This document shows, in pieces, positions 27,701 to 38,250 of a DNA stretch of 64,000 nucleotides (the stretch's first letter is position 1; each line of letters starts with the position of its first letter). The translations under genes and the position numbers were made by a program. The stretch covers positions 27,219,083-27,283,082 of the forward strand of contig JAKCOZ010000008.1 of the NCBI GenBank assembly GCA_022605955.1. The letters run 5' to 3'. Below the pieces are notes generated by a model. It was not told where the DNA came from. It searched no databases and worked only from the letters and a program-made list of their open reading frames with translations. This DNA comes from Rallus limicola (lineage: Eukaryota > Chordata > Aves > Gruiformes > Rallidae).

Positions 27701-29983
27701 CTTGTTTCCCATCTCATATAAACTGGGAGCCATCATGTGACTACATCCCTTGAGGAATCTCAAAGGCCCCCACTGGCAGCCACTGAGGCATAACTAAAAA
27801 GAGAAGCACAGCACTTGTGAAGTTTTGAATGAGTGTGATCGCTATTGTGACAAACAATATGACTTTTACTGCTAAACAGCTTTCCAGCCATAAGACCTGT
27901 GCCTTAAAAACTGGAGAAAGTTGAATGTGGCCCCCAAATTACTCAGACGATGCTAGGACAGGTGGGACGAGAACTACAATCAACACAATAAACACTTCAA
28001 ACCGTGAATACAAAACTAAGGTTTGCTGCTATCAGACATGGAGGCGCCTGTGTGAATTCACACATACACCTCATCTTTCCTGCATTAAGAACGCTGTTAA
28101 ATTGGCCTTTAAAATGGGTTTGTGCTGCAGAGAGAACACAAGCCGCTATTGTTAACACGATGAAAGCCAGTAAGAACGTAAAGACGTTTTAATAAAACAA
28201 GTTTAAATTATTTGAATAGCACTTAAATGAGAATCAACGCCTCTATTTCATTCTCCGTTCCTCTCACACTGAGTAATGCCAGTTGCTTCCCAGTCACAGC
28301 AGCGTTGCAACCAAGGCCATCTACTGGTGGGCGAGGTGTGCAAACTAAGGGGCTTCTTGGGGACAGATTTAATTGCTGAGGTCTGCACACGGGTACTGCA
28401 ACTGTGCCAAGCAGCTGTTTACAGTTGAGCAGTGTCAATAATTAGTAAACATGACCACAGTTTTGGATGAAAAAATAAACAAAGGCTTCCCAAACTCCAC
28501 AGGAACCCGAAGAAGCATGATTTCATCCAGGGGGAAAGAATATGGTACTTTGAATCTCCATCTGCAGTTCAGGCGTAGTCCAGACACTTTATGACCTCAC
28601 TGTTGTGTGCATTGTGTCACCACTGATAACAGAGAGATGAATTTTACCCTAAGAATCACTACCGAGCCTGGTGACATTGTTTTCAAGAATGCTGGGGCCT
28701 GAGTGAAGTTTGCATGCTGAAACTGCAAATACCTTACACCGTTATGTATGAGGGTCTACAGGCTGTACACAATTACAGCTGCACTTGTGCCCCTGACCCA
28801 CAACAGTAGAACTGGAGGTCAGGCAAGGAGATGGAAGGGAAATAATAAAGCACACCCAAACCCTTATGCACTGGGATTTCTAAGGTCTCATCTGAGAGAA
28901 ATCAGCAAGTGAACCTGGGTCCACTAGCACGCTCTAGTATTACCTGTTCACCATCAATACTCCTAAAATCATAACGATACTTCTAATAAAACACTTCCTT
29001 TAGCTCTATTTTTAAAATTTGATAACACTTAAATTATAACACTAATTTTTAGAGTAAGGTGCTTAGTAATTTAAGTGCCTTTCCAATTTCTGTTTGGTGC
29101 AATGAGGCCACTGGTAGTTCTGCATCTGATGGAAGTCTGCAGTCTCCAGGATAATTCTAAAAAAAATTTTAAAGACAAGCAAACCTCCAAAAGTTTAAAG
29201 TAATGCATGTAAATTTCCAATGTTGTTTTTTTTTCCCCCAGCAAAACTGTGTTATCATCTGTTTAGATCATGTTCATATTCAGTCATTTTATAGTGAACA
29301 AACCAAATTCATTCTCTATTAGTCATACAGAATGGTCTGCTCTGCCTTTGCTTCCACAAATGTATCACTCACTAGTAAAAGGGTTATCCTTCATCAGTCA
29401 TGACATATTCCCATTTGGATACATCCAACCAAACAGAAAGATACTATTAAAGTAACCCAAGTTCAAAATTAAGATATACCAGCACTTCTCATAGACTTCT
29501 TACTTTGATGTGAAAGCAGATACTCCTGAATATAAAGACAGCTTCACTGGCTTTTGTTGTCTTTTCCTCTGTAATGCCTTCTCATCTAAGTGCATCTGCA
29601 CGCTTCGCTAGTGTTCTGCTTGCCTGCTCCTATTACTGTGTTAAATGTGGCTGACTGCAGCTTCTTGCAGCACATCATTCAGTGGCCAAACTGGACATGT
29701 TACCACTTAGCATCACTCAGCAAATGGTCTGGAGAAGAAAAAAACATTTTTCACTTTGCCTCAAACTTTTCTGGACTGACTGCATATAAAATAGCTATAC
29801 CTAATTTGAAAAACGGAATTCTGTTTGTCCTGCAAAGACAAGGGGCTCTGCCATGACTGAATTTCATACAGAGGATTATAAGGCCAGGCTTCTGCTGCTA
29901 AGGCAGAGGAAAACACCATCATTTTGTCAGGATTTGACAGAAAAACTTGTTGATAAGTTTTAAACATTCTTCTCATTAAATCA
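18737..29983 (-). CDS. Candidate exon chain of an unrecognised gene
   Basis: Six minus-strand segments have good splice signals and join in phase: 29,801-29,983 (starts after two carried-in bases, ends phase 2), 27,515-27,542, 26,656-26,743, 24,625-24,827, 20,410-20,499, and a last piece 18,737-18,811 ending in TAG. The two longest hold 60 and 67 open codons. Together they would give about 210 residues of C-terminus with no signal peptide, membrane segment or motif I recognise; the 24.6-kb segment is Lys/Arg/Leu-rich and looks helical. The best acceptors are pyrimidine-rich (26,744 and 24,828) and the best donors are GTGAGT (27,514) and GTAAGT (20,409). A 5' end was not found. No human gene occupies this position, and pseudo-exons of this size are expected by chance in 30 kb, so this may be a lineage-specific gene, a decayed gene or coincidence. 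Confidence 0.2.
22365..22440. repeat. A-rich low-complexity tract
   Basis: Two long A-runs separated by mixed sequence, followed by CCAAAACC-like repeats and a perfect hairpin at 22,465-22,496. Its origin is unclear; it could be the tail of an old retroposed copy, but no body is recognisable on either side. Confidence 0.6.
22465..22496. repeat. Perfect 13-bp hairpin
   Basis: AAAACCCAGAAAG at 22,465-22,477 is repeated inverted at 22,484-22,496 with a 6-nt loop. It sits directly downstream of the A-rich tract. Confidence 0.8.
24103..24501. mobile_element. Solo LTR of an endogenous retrovirus with 5-bp TSD
   Basis: The element body is 24,108-24,496 (389 bp). It begins TGTGGTGGTT and ends CCAGGACA, the TG...CA termini of a retroviral LTR, and is bounded on both sides by GTTAG (24,103-24,107 and 24,497-24,501). 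The 5' start and the 3' AGTTAACTCTGGCTTGGCTG region resemble ERVL-class LTRs widespread in birds, as far as I remember that family, and a 5-bp target-site duplication fits that class. There is no internal retroviral sequence, so the provirus was lost by LTR-LTR recombination. The middle differs from the family as I remember it. It lies in an intron of the candidate gene at 18.7-30 kb, just downstream (on the minus strand) of the 24,625-24,827 segment. LTR strand was not determined rigorously, but the TG end at the left suggests plus. Confidence 0.8.
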
Positions 29984-30082
29984 CTGCATCAAAAGAGTTG
30001 GACTATGAAAAATTCAATTTATTCTTTTCAATCACAACTACAGTGAAAGAGTAATGAAACTTATTTTATACTTTCAAAACAC

Positions 30083-30207
30083 TGCAGGAATCTTTCCAAC
30101 ACACCTGGGTAGACAGTATGTAAAAATCTCAAGCTACTTCTATCAGGGACCTCATGTTCGAGAAGCAGAGCTAATCCGAGAATTGGGACATTTTTAAGTT
30201 GCAATAT
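30083..30207 (-). other. Possible additional exon upstream of the 18.7-30 kb chain
   Basis: The 41 open codons include a Leu-rich run (LGLALLLEHEV) followed by a PDRSSLRFLHTVYPG-like stretch. The acceptor at 30,208 is weak. Phase to the next segment (29,983) only works with a poor GTGTTT donor at 30,082; the better donor GTGTGT (exon from 30,105) breaks the frame. This is either a pseudo-exon or part of a decayed gene. Confidence 0.12.
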
Positions 30208-30422
30208 CTAATTTTAATAGATATCTAATTTCTTCAACAGGCCTTGAAACTTAATTTATGTTCACTGTCAATCCCTCTTTTAAATTCATGTTTTCAACTG
30301 ATTTTTCCTTCATAAACTTCTAACCTTGGAACTGCCTGTATGTTAATGAATTGAATGTTGTTTTTATTTAAAAAAAAATAAATGTATCTTTGGCCCATAC
30401 TAATAATGTCTCTCAAGTTCTT

Positions 30423-30487
30423 AGAATCATAGAATTGTCTTGGTTGGAAGGGACCCTTTAGATCATCAAGTCCAATCATTATCTCTC
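30423..30487 (-). mobile_element. CR1 3'-end fragment
   Basis: On the plus strand it reads AGAATCATAGAATTG followed by GGTTGGAAGGGACC, which is the reverse complement of the conserved CR1 3' terminus with its ATTCTATGATTCT tail. About 65 bp remain. It lies just beyond the MAIP1 3' end. Confidence 0.85.
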
Positions 30488-30819
30488 TAATCTCAAATAT
30501 ATTCAAAAGCAAGATTACCTCAAAATGAACTGCTGAGGCTAGACAATTTAAGAAGTCCATCTACCTCTAGTTCATCTCTATTATTAACATGTATCTTGTA
30601 CAGTCCCTAGGAAAAAAAAAAATCAAAAAAGAAACATATGAGAATAACTCAGAAGGGCCACCAGCCATAAAAGTGTTGCTTATCTTCAAGTGGTACCATT
30701 TCTCCTCAGAATGTAAGAAGTCGACACAACTGTAATACCAGCCTGTGTGAATCCACGCTGCGTAAACACCTTGGATGAGCATTAAACAAACTTGTACAAG
30801 CCTGCTCCAGGGAAAAGGC

Positions 30820-30825
30820 TTTATT
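30820..30825 (-). terminator. Likely MAIP1 poly(A) signal
   Basis: AATAAA on the minus strand, about 170 bp past the MAIP1 stop codon. A second AATAAA (30,995-31,000) overlaps the stop codon itself but would leave almost no 3' UTR. Confidence 0.5.
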
Positions 30826-30995
30826 GTTATGCTGCAGCATAGTGTGAGTTTCAGAAACAATTGTGGGAAATCGAACATACAAAATTCATCCCTCTTTTGG
30901 AGGCAAAGGCAGGAAGGGAAAAGAGACCAAAAAAAGACTGGTATTTGTTACATCAGTACATTTACAATGGTACATAAAAAGATTGTAGAAGGCAT

Positions 30996-33900
30996 TTATT
31001 CTAATAGCCTTGGATGTTCAATCCTTGTAATTGTCCAGTCTGGTTTTGCTCCTTCTGTAAATTCCCTTTGGAACCTGGAAAAAGGACAGACAGTAAGTGA
31101 AGAGCTGTTCAAAATTACATTATACTGAAAGGGCTATTAACACCAACAAGAAATAATGAAGAAATATTTTACTTCACAGTTATCCCTGGAAATGCTCCTG
31201 TAGTATGAAACAAAGTGCACTGACTTCAGAGCATTTTGGTTCAGATCCCGCAGATGGGACCGAGCAGCAATGGCAGAGATCCTGGTAACAAGCAAGCACT
31301 CAGTTTTCATAGCAGTAGCTATGCACACAGCCTTGTGGCAGATCTTCATCTCTAAAATAAGGGTTTCATTTCACACGACATTAGCTGCATTGGAAAGGGA
31401 AATCACATGCATTCTATCTGAAAATTTTCATTTTTACTGAACTACAGCTTACAAAATACCTTCAGAAACACACTAGAGATCAAGCTAACAGTAGCACTGA
31501 ATCTCTCTGAAACAAAATTATGTAGCTGTTGACAGGAAAATGAAAACATCCATCCCTGTTTTCAAAGAATCTTCATTTTCCTGACACGTTCCTCCCTGAG
31601 CATGCCAGTTTTGACTGTCTGCCATTTAAAGAGAAGTCTGAGAGCTTCAAGCTGAATGTTTGTGCTCCTAAGTAACCTGTGTGTTGTGGAAAGGAGCAAT
31701 ATAACCTCATTGCTTTGCAATTACATGCAAATCACTCCTGGAAACTGTCTTCTACAGATACCTAAATACTTAACACTAGGCTTCAAAGGCCTATAGCATC
31801 TTTCCTCATCTGATCTAAACAGGTTAGCACTAAAAATAGCAGAAGGAATGCATACTTGCAAGAAAACTCTCTGCTGGGGATTAGGAACAGATATTTAGAG
31901 CTTTCAGGGGAAGCCTTTGAGGTTAGTGGAGCTTCAGAAGTCTGCAACTCTTAAAACATGCTGAATTTGGCTAAGGGGTAGATCCACAAAAATTCAACCA
32001 GGCCAAAATCACTGATGTCCTTAAAGCACTTCCTTTGTTTCAGAGCTCCCCATCATCTAGACCCCCCCAGTCTCACCATTTCAAAAGTGGGTGTAGAAGT
32101 CATTGCTTACACTGCATTTCTCTCAGAAAAATCTACACTTTTCCAACTTCTAAGAATGATATTTTCAGTACATTTTTGCCAACCATGCAGATATTTCTGC
32201 ACTGCTCTGAGGTCAGTACACTAATACAGACGTTACTGACAAGTATTTCTATGAAAATCCATCTACCTAATGTGCATTTTGTGGGTTTGAATCTGAGTAC
32301 TATTGAATTATCTGAACACCAGGTGATGCTTGCTTTGTTCTGCCTCTGCAGAAAGCATTTGGCTGAAAAAAATCCTCTTTCATGAGCTACATTTTCAGCT
32401 GCTAACTGCTGACTTCTGTGTGGGAAGTGACAAGTCAACAGCACCACACTTGGCTGCTTGGCTTGATTGCAGTGCTGTAAGCTGTGCTACAAGAAATGGG
32501 AACCAAAGACTGATAACTGGTGTATTTCCTGAAAGCTGCAGGAGCAGTATAGGAAAGGATCAGAAATGTCATTCAGTGCTCCAGCTATCGCTCTTCTGCA
32601 CAAAGAGAGTTGCCATTAATCTCAACTCAGAAGCCAGGTAGCAAGGAAATGACTTTAAAAGATATTCAGAAAATTTGGCCCTAGAATAAAAACCAGAAAG
32701 CTGGATAAGAACTTAAATTAGGATCAAAGTAAATAAAAACATTCTAAGTTGTGCACCAGCATGGTGTGACTGCTTTCAGGTTCCAAACTGCTTTCCACAC
32801 AGCTCTAGCCCATGTACCTGGCAAGAGCTGGTGTGGGGTGGCGGAAAGGACACAGACAATGACATGACACACAACAGGGAGAGGGAGAAGACAAGTAAAC
32901 TTACTCATAGTTTGCTGTTAAAAGATGCCTTTTTTCTTTTGTGCTTTCATCTCCAAACACAATCTGGAAGACTTTGGTTTCACCTGGGACTTCGTCAGGT
33001 AGGTTAGCACCATTCAGATACCAGAAGCGCATCAGGATACTAACAAACTTTCTTCCTGGTGGAAACAAATCAAAGCACAAGGTAGACCTCATTTTTCTCA
33101 TTGGTCAAATACTCCCATTTGCTATCCAGCATACGTTCTAGTTATTTCAGCCATGAAGAATACATGATAGAATCATGAACAATAAAGCTATTTAAAGCCA
33201 TATTCACACTGTTTAGCACATTAAAAATACTTTCTGTAGAAAGGTATGCTTTTTATCATCACTGTTGTGTGACATCATACAGAATTAAGTAATATGAAGA
33301 AAAGTTGGTTATCACAAGGCCCAAAACTAACTACTGATACTACTGAAGTATGTAGAGTAGCTAAAAATCAGGAGAAAATAAAGAGGGTAAAAAATATTCC
33401 TATCCCCACAACACAAAGAAAACCTCACCATGTCTGATACTTTCTTCACTGGAAGACTCACAGTTAGACTATAAACCACCTAAACTGTGTCTGATACTGA
33501 ACTCAGCATATATTGCTAATATTTAACAAAAGAAAAACTTGTTTGAGCTTATCACTAGCTTATGAAAATAACATTCAGAAAGTCCTAGAACAAAGTATAT
33601 TCCATGAAAGCAGAACAGATGTGAAGACAACACAATTTATTTCATTATCCAGCCTTCTCTATGCTCCTTTGAAGGTATGTTTTCAATGCTGAAGCAATAG
33701 CTTTCTGCTGTTAGTCTATTCTGTAGAATAATTGGTTTTGAGCAATTTGAGATTACTAAGGACTAATAATGTAAAAATCTGAAATTACAAAAGAAGATGA
33801 ACGAGCAAGACCTAAGCAGAAGTTAAAAATACTACCACAGCTTATTAACAATAATCCTTCACGTTCCGGTTTAAAAGGAAATCTGGGAATGTATATATAG

Positions 33901-36900
33901 ATTAACTGTAAGCAGAAAAACAAGGAATGAGAAACATTACTCAAAACCACACCTGTTAGGAGAATAACTGCTTAGTAGAAAATCCAGGAAATAAGCCTGC
34001 CCACTGCTGAAATGTTTTAGAATTCTAAACATACCATCATCATCATAGTAAATGCGAACATCTCCTTCTGTTGTGTACATGATTGCATCAATGTCAGCTG
34101 CTAAAGCATCCCTGTGGCTGTCAGGGAGCAAAGATATCTTTTCCTTCAGCACCTGAAGTACCTAAATTCAGAAAAACTGTCAGCTTTTCATTATGAAATT
34201 GAAGTAACTATCTTTTCTATTGCAGTTAATAAAATGACTTGTATCACCAAAACATTTGTGTAACAAACAATAGCGGAAGTGAAAATCTTTGGCACTTCCA
34301 AACCCTAATTCAACGATATTAAAGAAGACTCATTTAGTTAAACTCAGACAAAACAAAGTATTTTTAAAAAAAAATCTTTATAAAAGGTACAGTCAGAACT
34401 CAAGTTGCAAAGCAAGGCATGTAAAGCTTAGAAAATATCAGTTAAGCTTGTTAAGTTACTTACACTCTGCCTTCTCACTGCGTATTTCTTGGTACGTGTG
34501 CATTTGTTAGCTTTTCATTCCATTATTTCTTTGCTATCTTTCAAAAATTTGTACTTGAAAACCAGTTCCACTGTCACTAAGTTTATCTTTGCTGTTTTGT
34601 GATCTACTTTTCCATTAGAAAGTTTACAAACAAAAGACTGAAAAATTATTGCTCTGGGAATTAAGTTCCATACTGCATTCACATCTGTAGTATCCGAGTG
34701 CCCTGAGACCTGCACAGCTATGTTAAGTAGAAGAAGGGAGTAGCACACATACTGAACAAAGGCATCACCTCAAAAACCATGAGAAAGACATGCTACAAAG
34801 AAGGATGAAGCTGCACAGCATTTATTTTTAACTCACTCAATTTTTAGCCTAACGTGGATTGCCAATTTTTAGTAACAAAAAACAGAGGTCACATGGAAGC
34901 AAAAGGCGATCTACACTAGGACATGTATGTTTCTAGTACTTTTTGCAGGTATAAAATTCACTGCCCAAAGCAACAACAAAATAGTGTGGCATCACAGCCT
35001 TATCCACTACATGCTCTGGTTCCATGAGGTCTCTGGATCCACATTAACATTAAGAATTTAAGATGAGCAGAGGAAGAGGAGATACTCTTTCAAAACAACT
35101 GTAAGAAAAAACTCACATTTTTATTGCTATCTCTGCTCAGAGAGAGGAGGCAAGATTGTCCAGTGAGGATGCACTAGAACAGCACCAAAATTTTTGCTGC
35201 AAAGACATGGGTGGCAATAGGGCAGGCCAAGCTGACATCCAGTAACAAGGCAGACATAGACCTGAAGTATCTCCTCCACTTGACTCTGAAGCATCTGCTA
35301 CCTCCGTCCCCTGAGAAGGCCAAGACAACTTCAGCAATTAAAATCAGGTAATAACAAGGAACACATAGCACTGATCTTTAACTGGCCAGGTCAGCCATAT
35401 CCCTGAGACCACGACGTAAGACTGAGGCCTTCCAGCCAAGACCAGTAATTGGCTTTATGGCCTGCTTGGGGTGAGAATGTATTAATGCAGCAGGGGTGAG
35501 CACAAACTGCTTCCTTTCCTCATCTGAATTCTGGTGCACAGACCAAAAGTGTCAGCTATCTGTCAACACCAATTCTACCTGCAATCCAGAACCCACCACC
35601 TTTTAATCCTATCTGCAACACCAGAAATCTTTTTTGTAATTGGTCCTTATGTGCAATGACAAGTATATATATATATATATACACACACACATACATGTAT
35701 TTGTATTTTTTTATATATATTTAATACAGTAACTTTGTTTCATGCCTTAATATTAAACATAAAAAGCTGCAGGGCAAACAATTTCCTTGTTCTGCATTAC
35801 AATGTTTTTCCCAAATTAAACCAAACTGATATAATTTGTAGATAACAACAGACTTAACGCGTGTTACTTTATAATGGAATATCAATTGCTAGAATAAGAA
35901 ATTAAAATTTACCTCTGCTGATACAAGTTCATCCAGCAGATCAAGTTTACGCTGAGATAGCAGCTTTGAAACAACAGAAAAAGCCTTCAAAAAAAAAAAA
36001 AAGAATACATGAACAAATAACACTAGGCTGGCTTGTTTTTCAGGCAATGTATTATTATGTGACAAGCTACTGAGTTATTCCATGATTTAAGATTTCAGCG
36101 TTTGCAGCATCTATCACCATTGAAATGGAAGCCCTCCACAGCATCAAAGCACTGTTTCATTAACGGACAAAAGATATAAGGTTTCTTTTCAGTCTGTTAT
36201 TTTTTTTTAAGCATTAAACTTTTTGATAACAAGGAAGTGAATACATAGATTACTAAAAAAAAAAAAACCAAACCCAAACCATTACAGTAATCTATGTATT
36301 TTAATAATTCAAATAGCCTATGTCTTCTTCTCTGTAAATATTTCATTCCCCTGCCATTTTTTCAGCTTATCTCCCACTTCTAGTCAAAACAAAACCTCTG
36401 GTTTATAGACTTTCTTTATAAATCTAATTTAGCTTCTAAACTTCAGGAAACTCAACTCCCCTTCTTCTCTCAGTTTTGCAGGTATATTTACATATAATAA
36501 TGCCTCTGCATATTCAAGTAGCGCTGACAGAGTGTTTAGGACTCTACAGCACGTAAAAACAAAGAAAGTCAGGGCAAGGCAAACCAAGTGGTTCTGCAGG
36601 GATGGCAACTGACTCAGTGTAGGGTTATTTTGTCTCTTGAATTGATCTTAAGCAATTTAATATCCTGTCCCTTACCGCTGGCTGTGTTGTTTTGTTGTTT
36701 CTTTTTAAAATTAAATACAGTAAATGAAGTTTCACAGCCGGTAACTATAATTTTTACATGATTGGCTTAGTCACTACCTCTGATGCTTTGCATTGACAGA
36801 GCTTACTGGGTTCACAGATTTGGAGAAACAAATACACGGGCCAGCTCTAAACCTGCCTAAGCATTGCCACCTTAGGCAAACCAGCTAAGAGGTGACACAT

Positions 36901-37591
36901 TGTCCCTTAACGTCCCCAAAACGTCTAGAAGCACCTTTCTTCATGCTACTTTTGGGGGGTGGCTACAGCCTGATGTTACACTGCGTAACTCCGGAGCGCG
37001 GGAGAACAAGAGAAGCCTGGAGAAAAGCGCACCTCCCCCTGCTCTCGCTTCCTCCAGAAACGAGGTACCTGGAGCCAAAACTGGGGACCTCCATCACCCG
37101 GGAAAGAGAACACGGGCGCCCGCGAAAGGAAACCCGGACACGGGCAGCCCCCCGGGGAAGCTCAGCGGGGCAGCCGGGGCGCGGCCAGCGCGGCTCAGGC
37201 ACCTATCCCCTCAGGCGGGCGGGCAGGCCCTTCTCCTCCTGCGGGCACCGAGCCGGTGTCCGAGCCTGCCGCCTACCTGCTTGGCGCCCCTGGTGAACTC
37301 CTCGATGCTGAACTCCTGGTCGAAGTACAGGCGGATGAGGAGGTAATAGAAGCGCGTGCGGAGCCAGGCGAGGGGGCTGGTGATCCTCACCACTACCACC
37401 CGTCGCTGTGGACTCTCGGCCTCCGGTCCCTGCCCCCCGGTGCTGGCGAACCGCACGGCGGGCCGGAGCGAGCGGGACGCGACCGGCAGCGGGGCCGAGG
37501 CGGCGGCGAGCAGCGGAACCCGAACCGCCCCCGGCGCCGCAAGCGCGCGCGCGAACCAAAGGCAGCGGCTCGGAGCCACGCGCAGCGCCAT
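30996..37591 (-). CDS. MAIP1: MAIP1, m-AAA protease-interacting protein 1 (C2orf47)
   Basis: Mitochondrial matrix protein that binds the m-AAA protease (AFG3L2/SPG7) and helps sort EMRE (SMDT1), a regulator of the calcium uniporter (family knowledge). Five coding exons: 37,277-37,591; 35,913-35,984; 34,035-34,161; 32,905-33,055; 30,996-31,074. All introns are GT-AG and phases agree, giving 744 nt and 247 aa. Residues 1-50 are Arg/Ala-rich without acids (MALRVAPSRCLWFARALAAP...), as in a mitochondrial presequence. The conserved core WLRTRFYYLLIRLYFDQEF spans about residues 76-94, and the C-terminus RIEHPRLLE matches the vertebrate family. The start codon has a strong context (ATCATGG). It is shorter at the N-terminus than the human protein (about 291 aa). 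It shares a promoter with TYW5. Confidence 0.95.
31205..31365 (+). mobile_element. Possible ancient MIR-like SINE
   Basis: Within MAIP1 intron 4, CTTCAGAGCATTTTGGTTCAGATCCC-like sequence resembles a worn tRNA-derived B-box head. About 120 bp later TCTTCATCTCTAAAATAAGG resembles the MIR core/tail junction. The similarity is from memory and weak. Confidence 0.3.
35664..35691. repeat. (TA)n(CA)n microsatellite
   Basis: About nine TA units run directly into about five CA units, in MAIP1 intron 2. Confidence 0.85.
36240..36299. repeat. Inverted repeat with 15-bp perfect arms
   Basis: AATACATAGATTACT at 36,240-36,254 is repeated inverted at 36,285-36,299 around a 30-nt A/C-rich loop. It lies in MAIP1 intron 1, so transcripts could fold it as a hairpin. 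There is no flanking duplication or transposase sequence. Confidence 0.8.
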
Positions 37592-38250
37592 GATGGGCGA
37601 TGCCCCGCCCCTCGCCGGCTCGTCCCGCGACGCGCCCGCTCCGCGGGAAACAGAGATGGAGCCGCCGGTTCCTCCGCGGCGGAGCGTCCTCCGGGGGCGA
37701 TGGAGGTTCTGGTGACCGGCGGTTCCGATCGCGCTGGCTCAGAGGAGCACGCAGTCACCACGGGACTCGACCCTCAGGACGGGGCGGAGCCCGCTGCCAA
37801 GCCGGCCTTTGCGTACCGGGGTGACTCTAGGAACGCTGCTGCCCGAGCTTTTCTTTCCGGGGGGGAGCGGCGGCAAACGGACGCGGGTCAGGGGCGCGGA
37901 AGCGGCCATGGAGCGGCGGGAGCAGCCGGTTGCTGCGGTGGCGCGGCTGGACGGCATCACACGGGAGCAGTTCCTGCGGGACATCTACCCTCAGGTACGG
38001 CTCCGCTTCTCTCCCCTCGGTCCCGGCCCCCCCGAGTGGCCCGGAGACTCTGTGCAGCCTGACGGGCGGGGCGGGCCCGGGGCAGGTGCTTGACTTGCGG
38101 GGCCCGGTGCTGTGAGCGGGCTGGGACCGCACGGGGCAGAAGGGAAGGCGGGAGCGCTGCAGGGCCGAGGCTGGCAAACCGCGGCGTTGGGGGCTGTGTC
38201 TCCTGGGGGATGTCGGGATCCAACAACCGGAGTTTGGGAGCGCAGAGCTT
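36960..38250. promoter_or_regulatory. CpG island with MAIP1/TYW5 bidirectional promoter
   Basis: GC- and CpG-rich DNA covers exon 1 of both genes; their start codons are 316 bp apart on opposite strands. Between them are an Sp1-type CCCCGCCCC box (near 37,604), an E2F-like GCGGGAAA (37,643-37,650) and an ETS-like GCGGAAGCGG just before the TYW5 start. No TATA box was seen. Layout is that of a housekeeping divergent promoter; the same pair is head to head in human. Confidence 0.8.

Noticed and set aside
31229..31245. B-box-like GGTTCAGATCC as a possible tRNA gene
   Set aside because: No A box or cloverleaf can be drawn; better explained as a SINE relic.
34515..34748. 77-codon minus-strand ORF in MAIP1 intron 2
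   Set aside because: Not flanked by a usable donor, not similar to MAIP1 or anything recognised; intronic chance frame.
37256..38062. 268-codon plus-strand ORF across MAIP1 exon 1 and the promoter
   Set aside because: GC-rich island shadow, antisense to MAIP1 exon 1 and overlapping the real TYW5 start in another frame.
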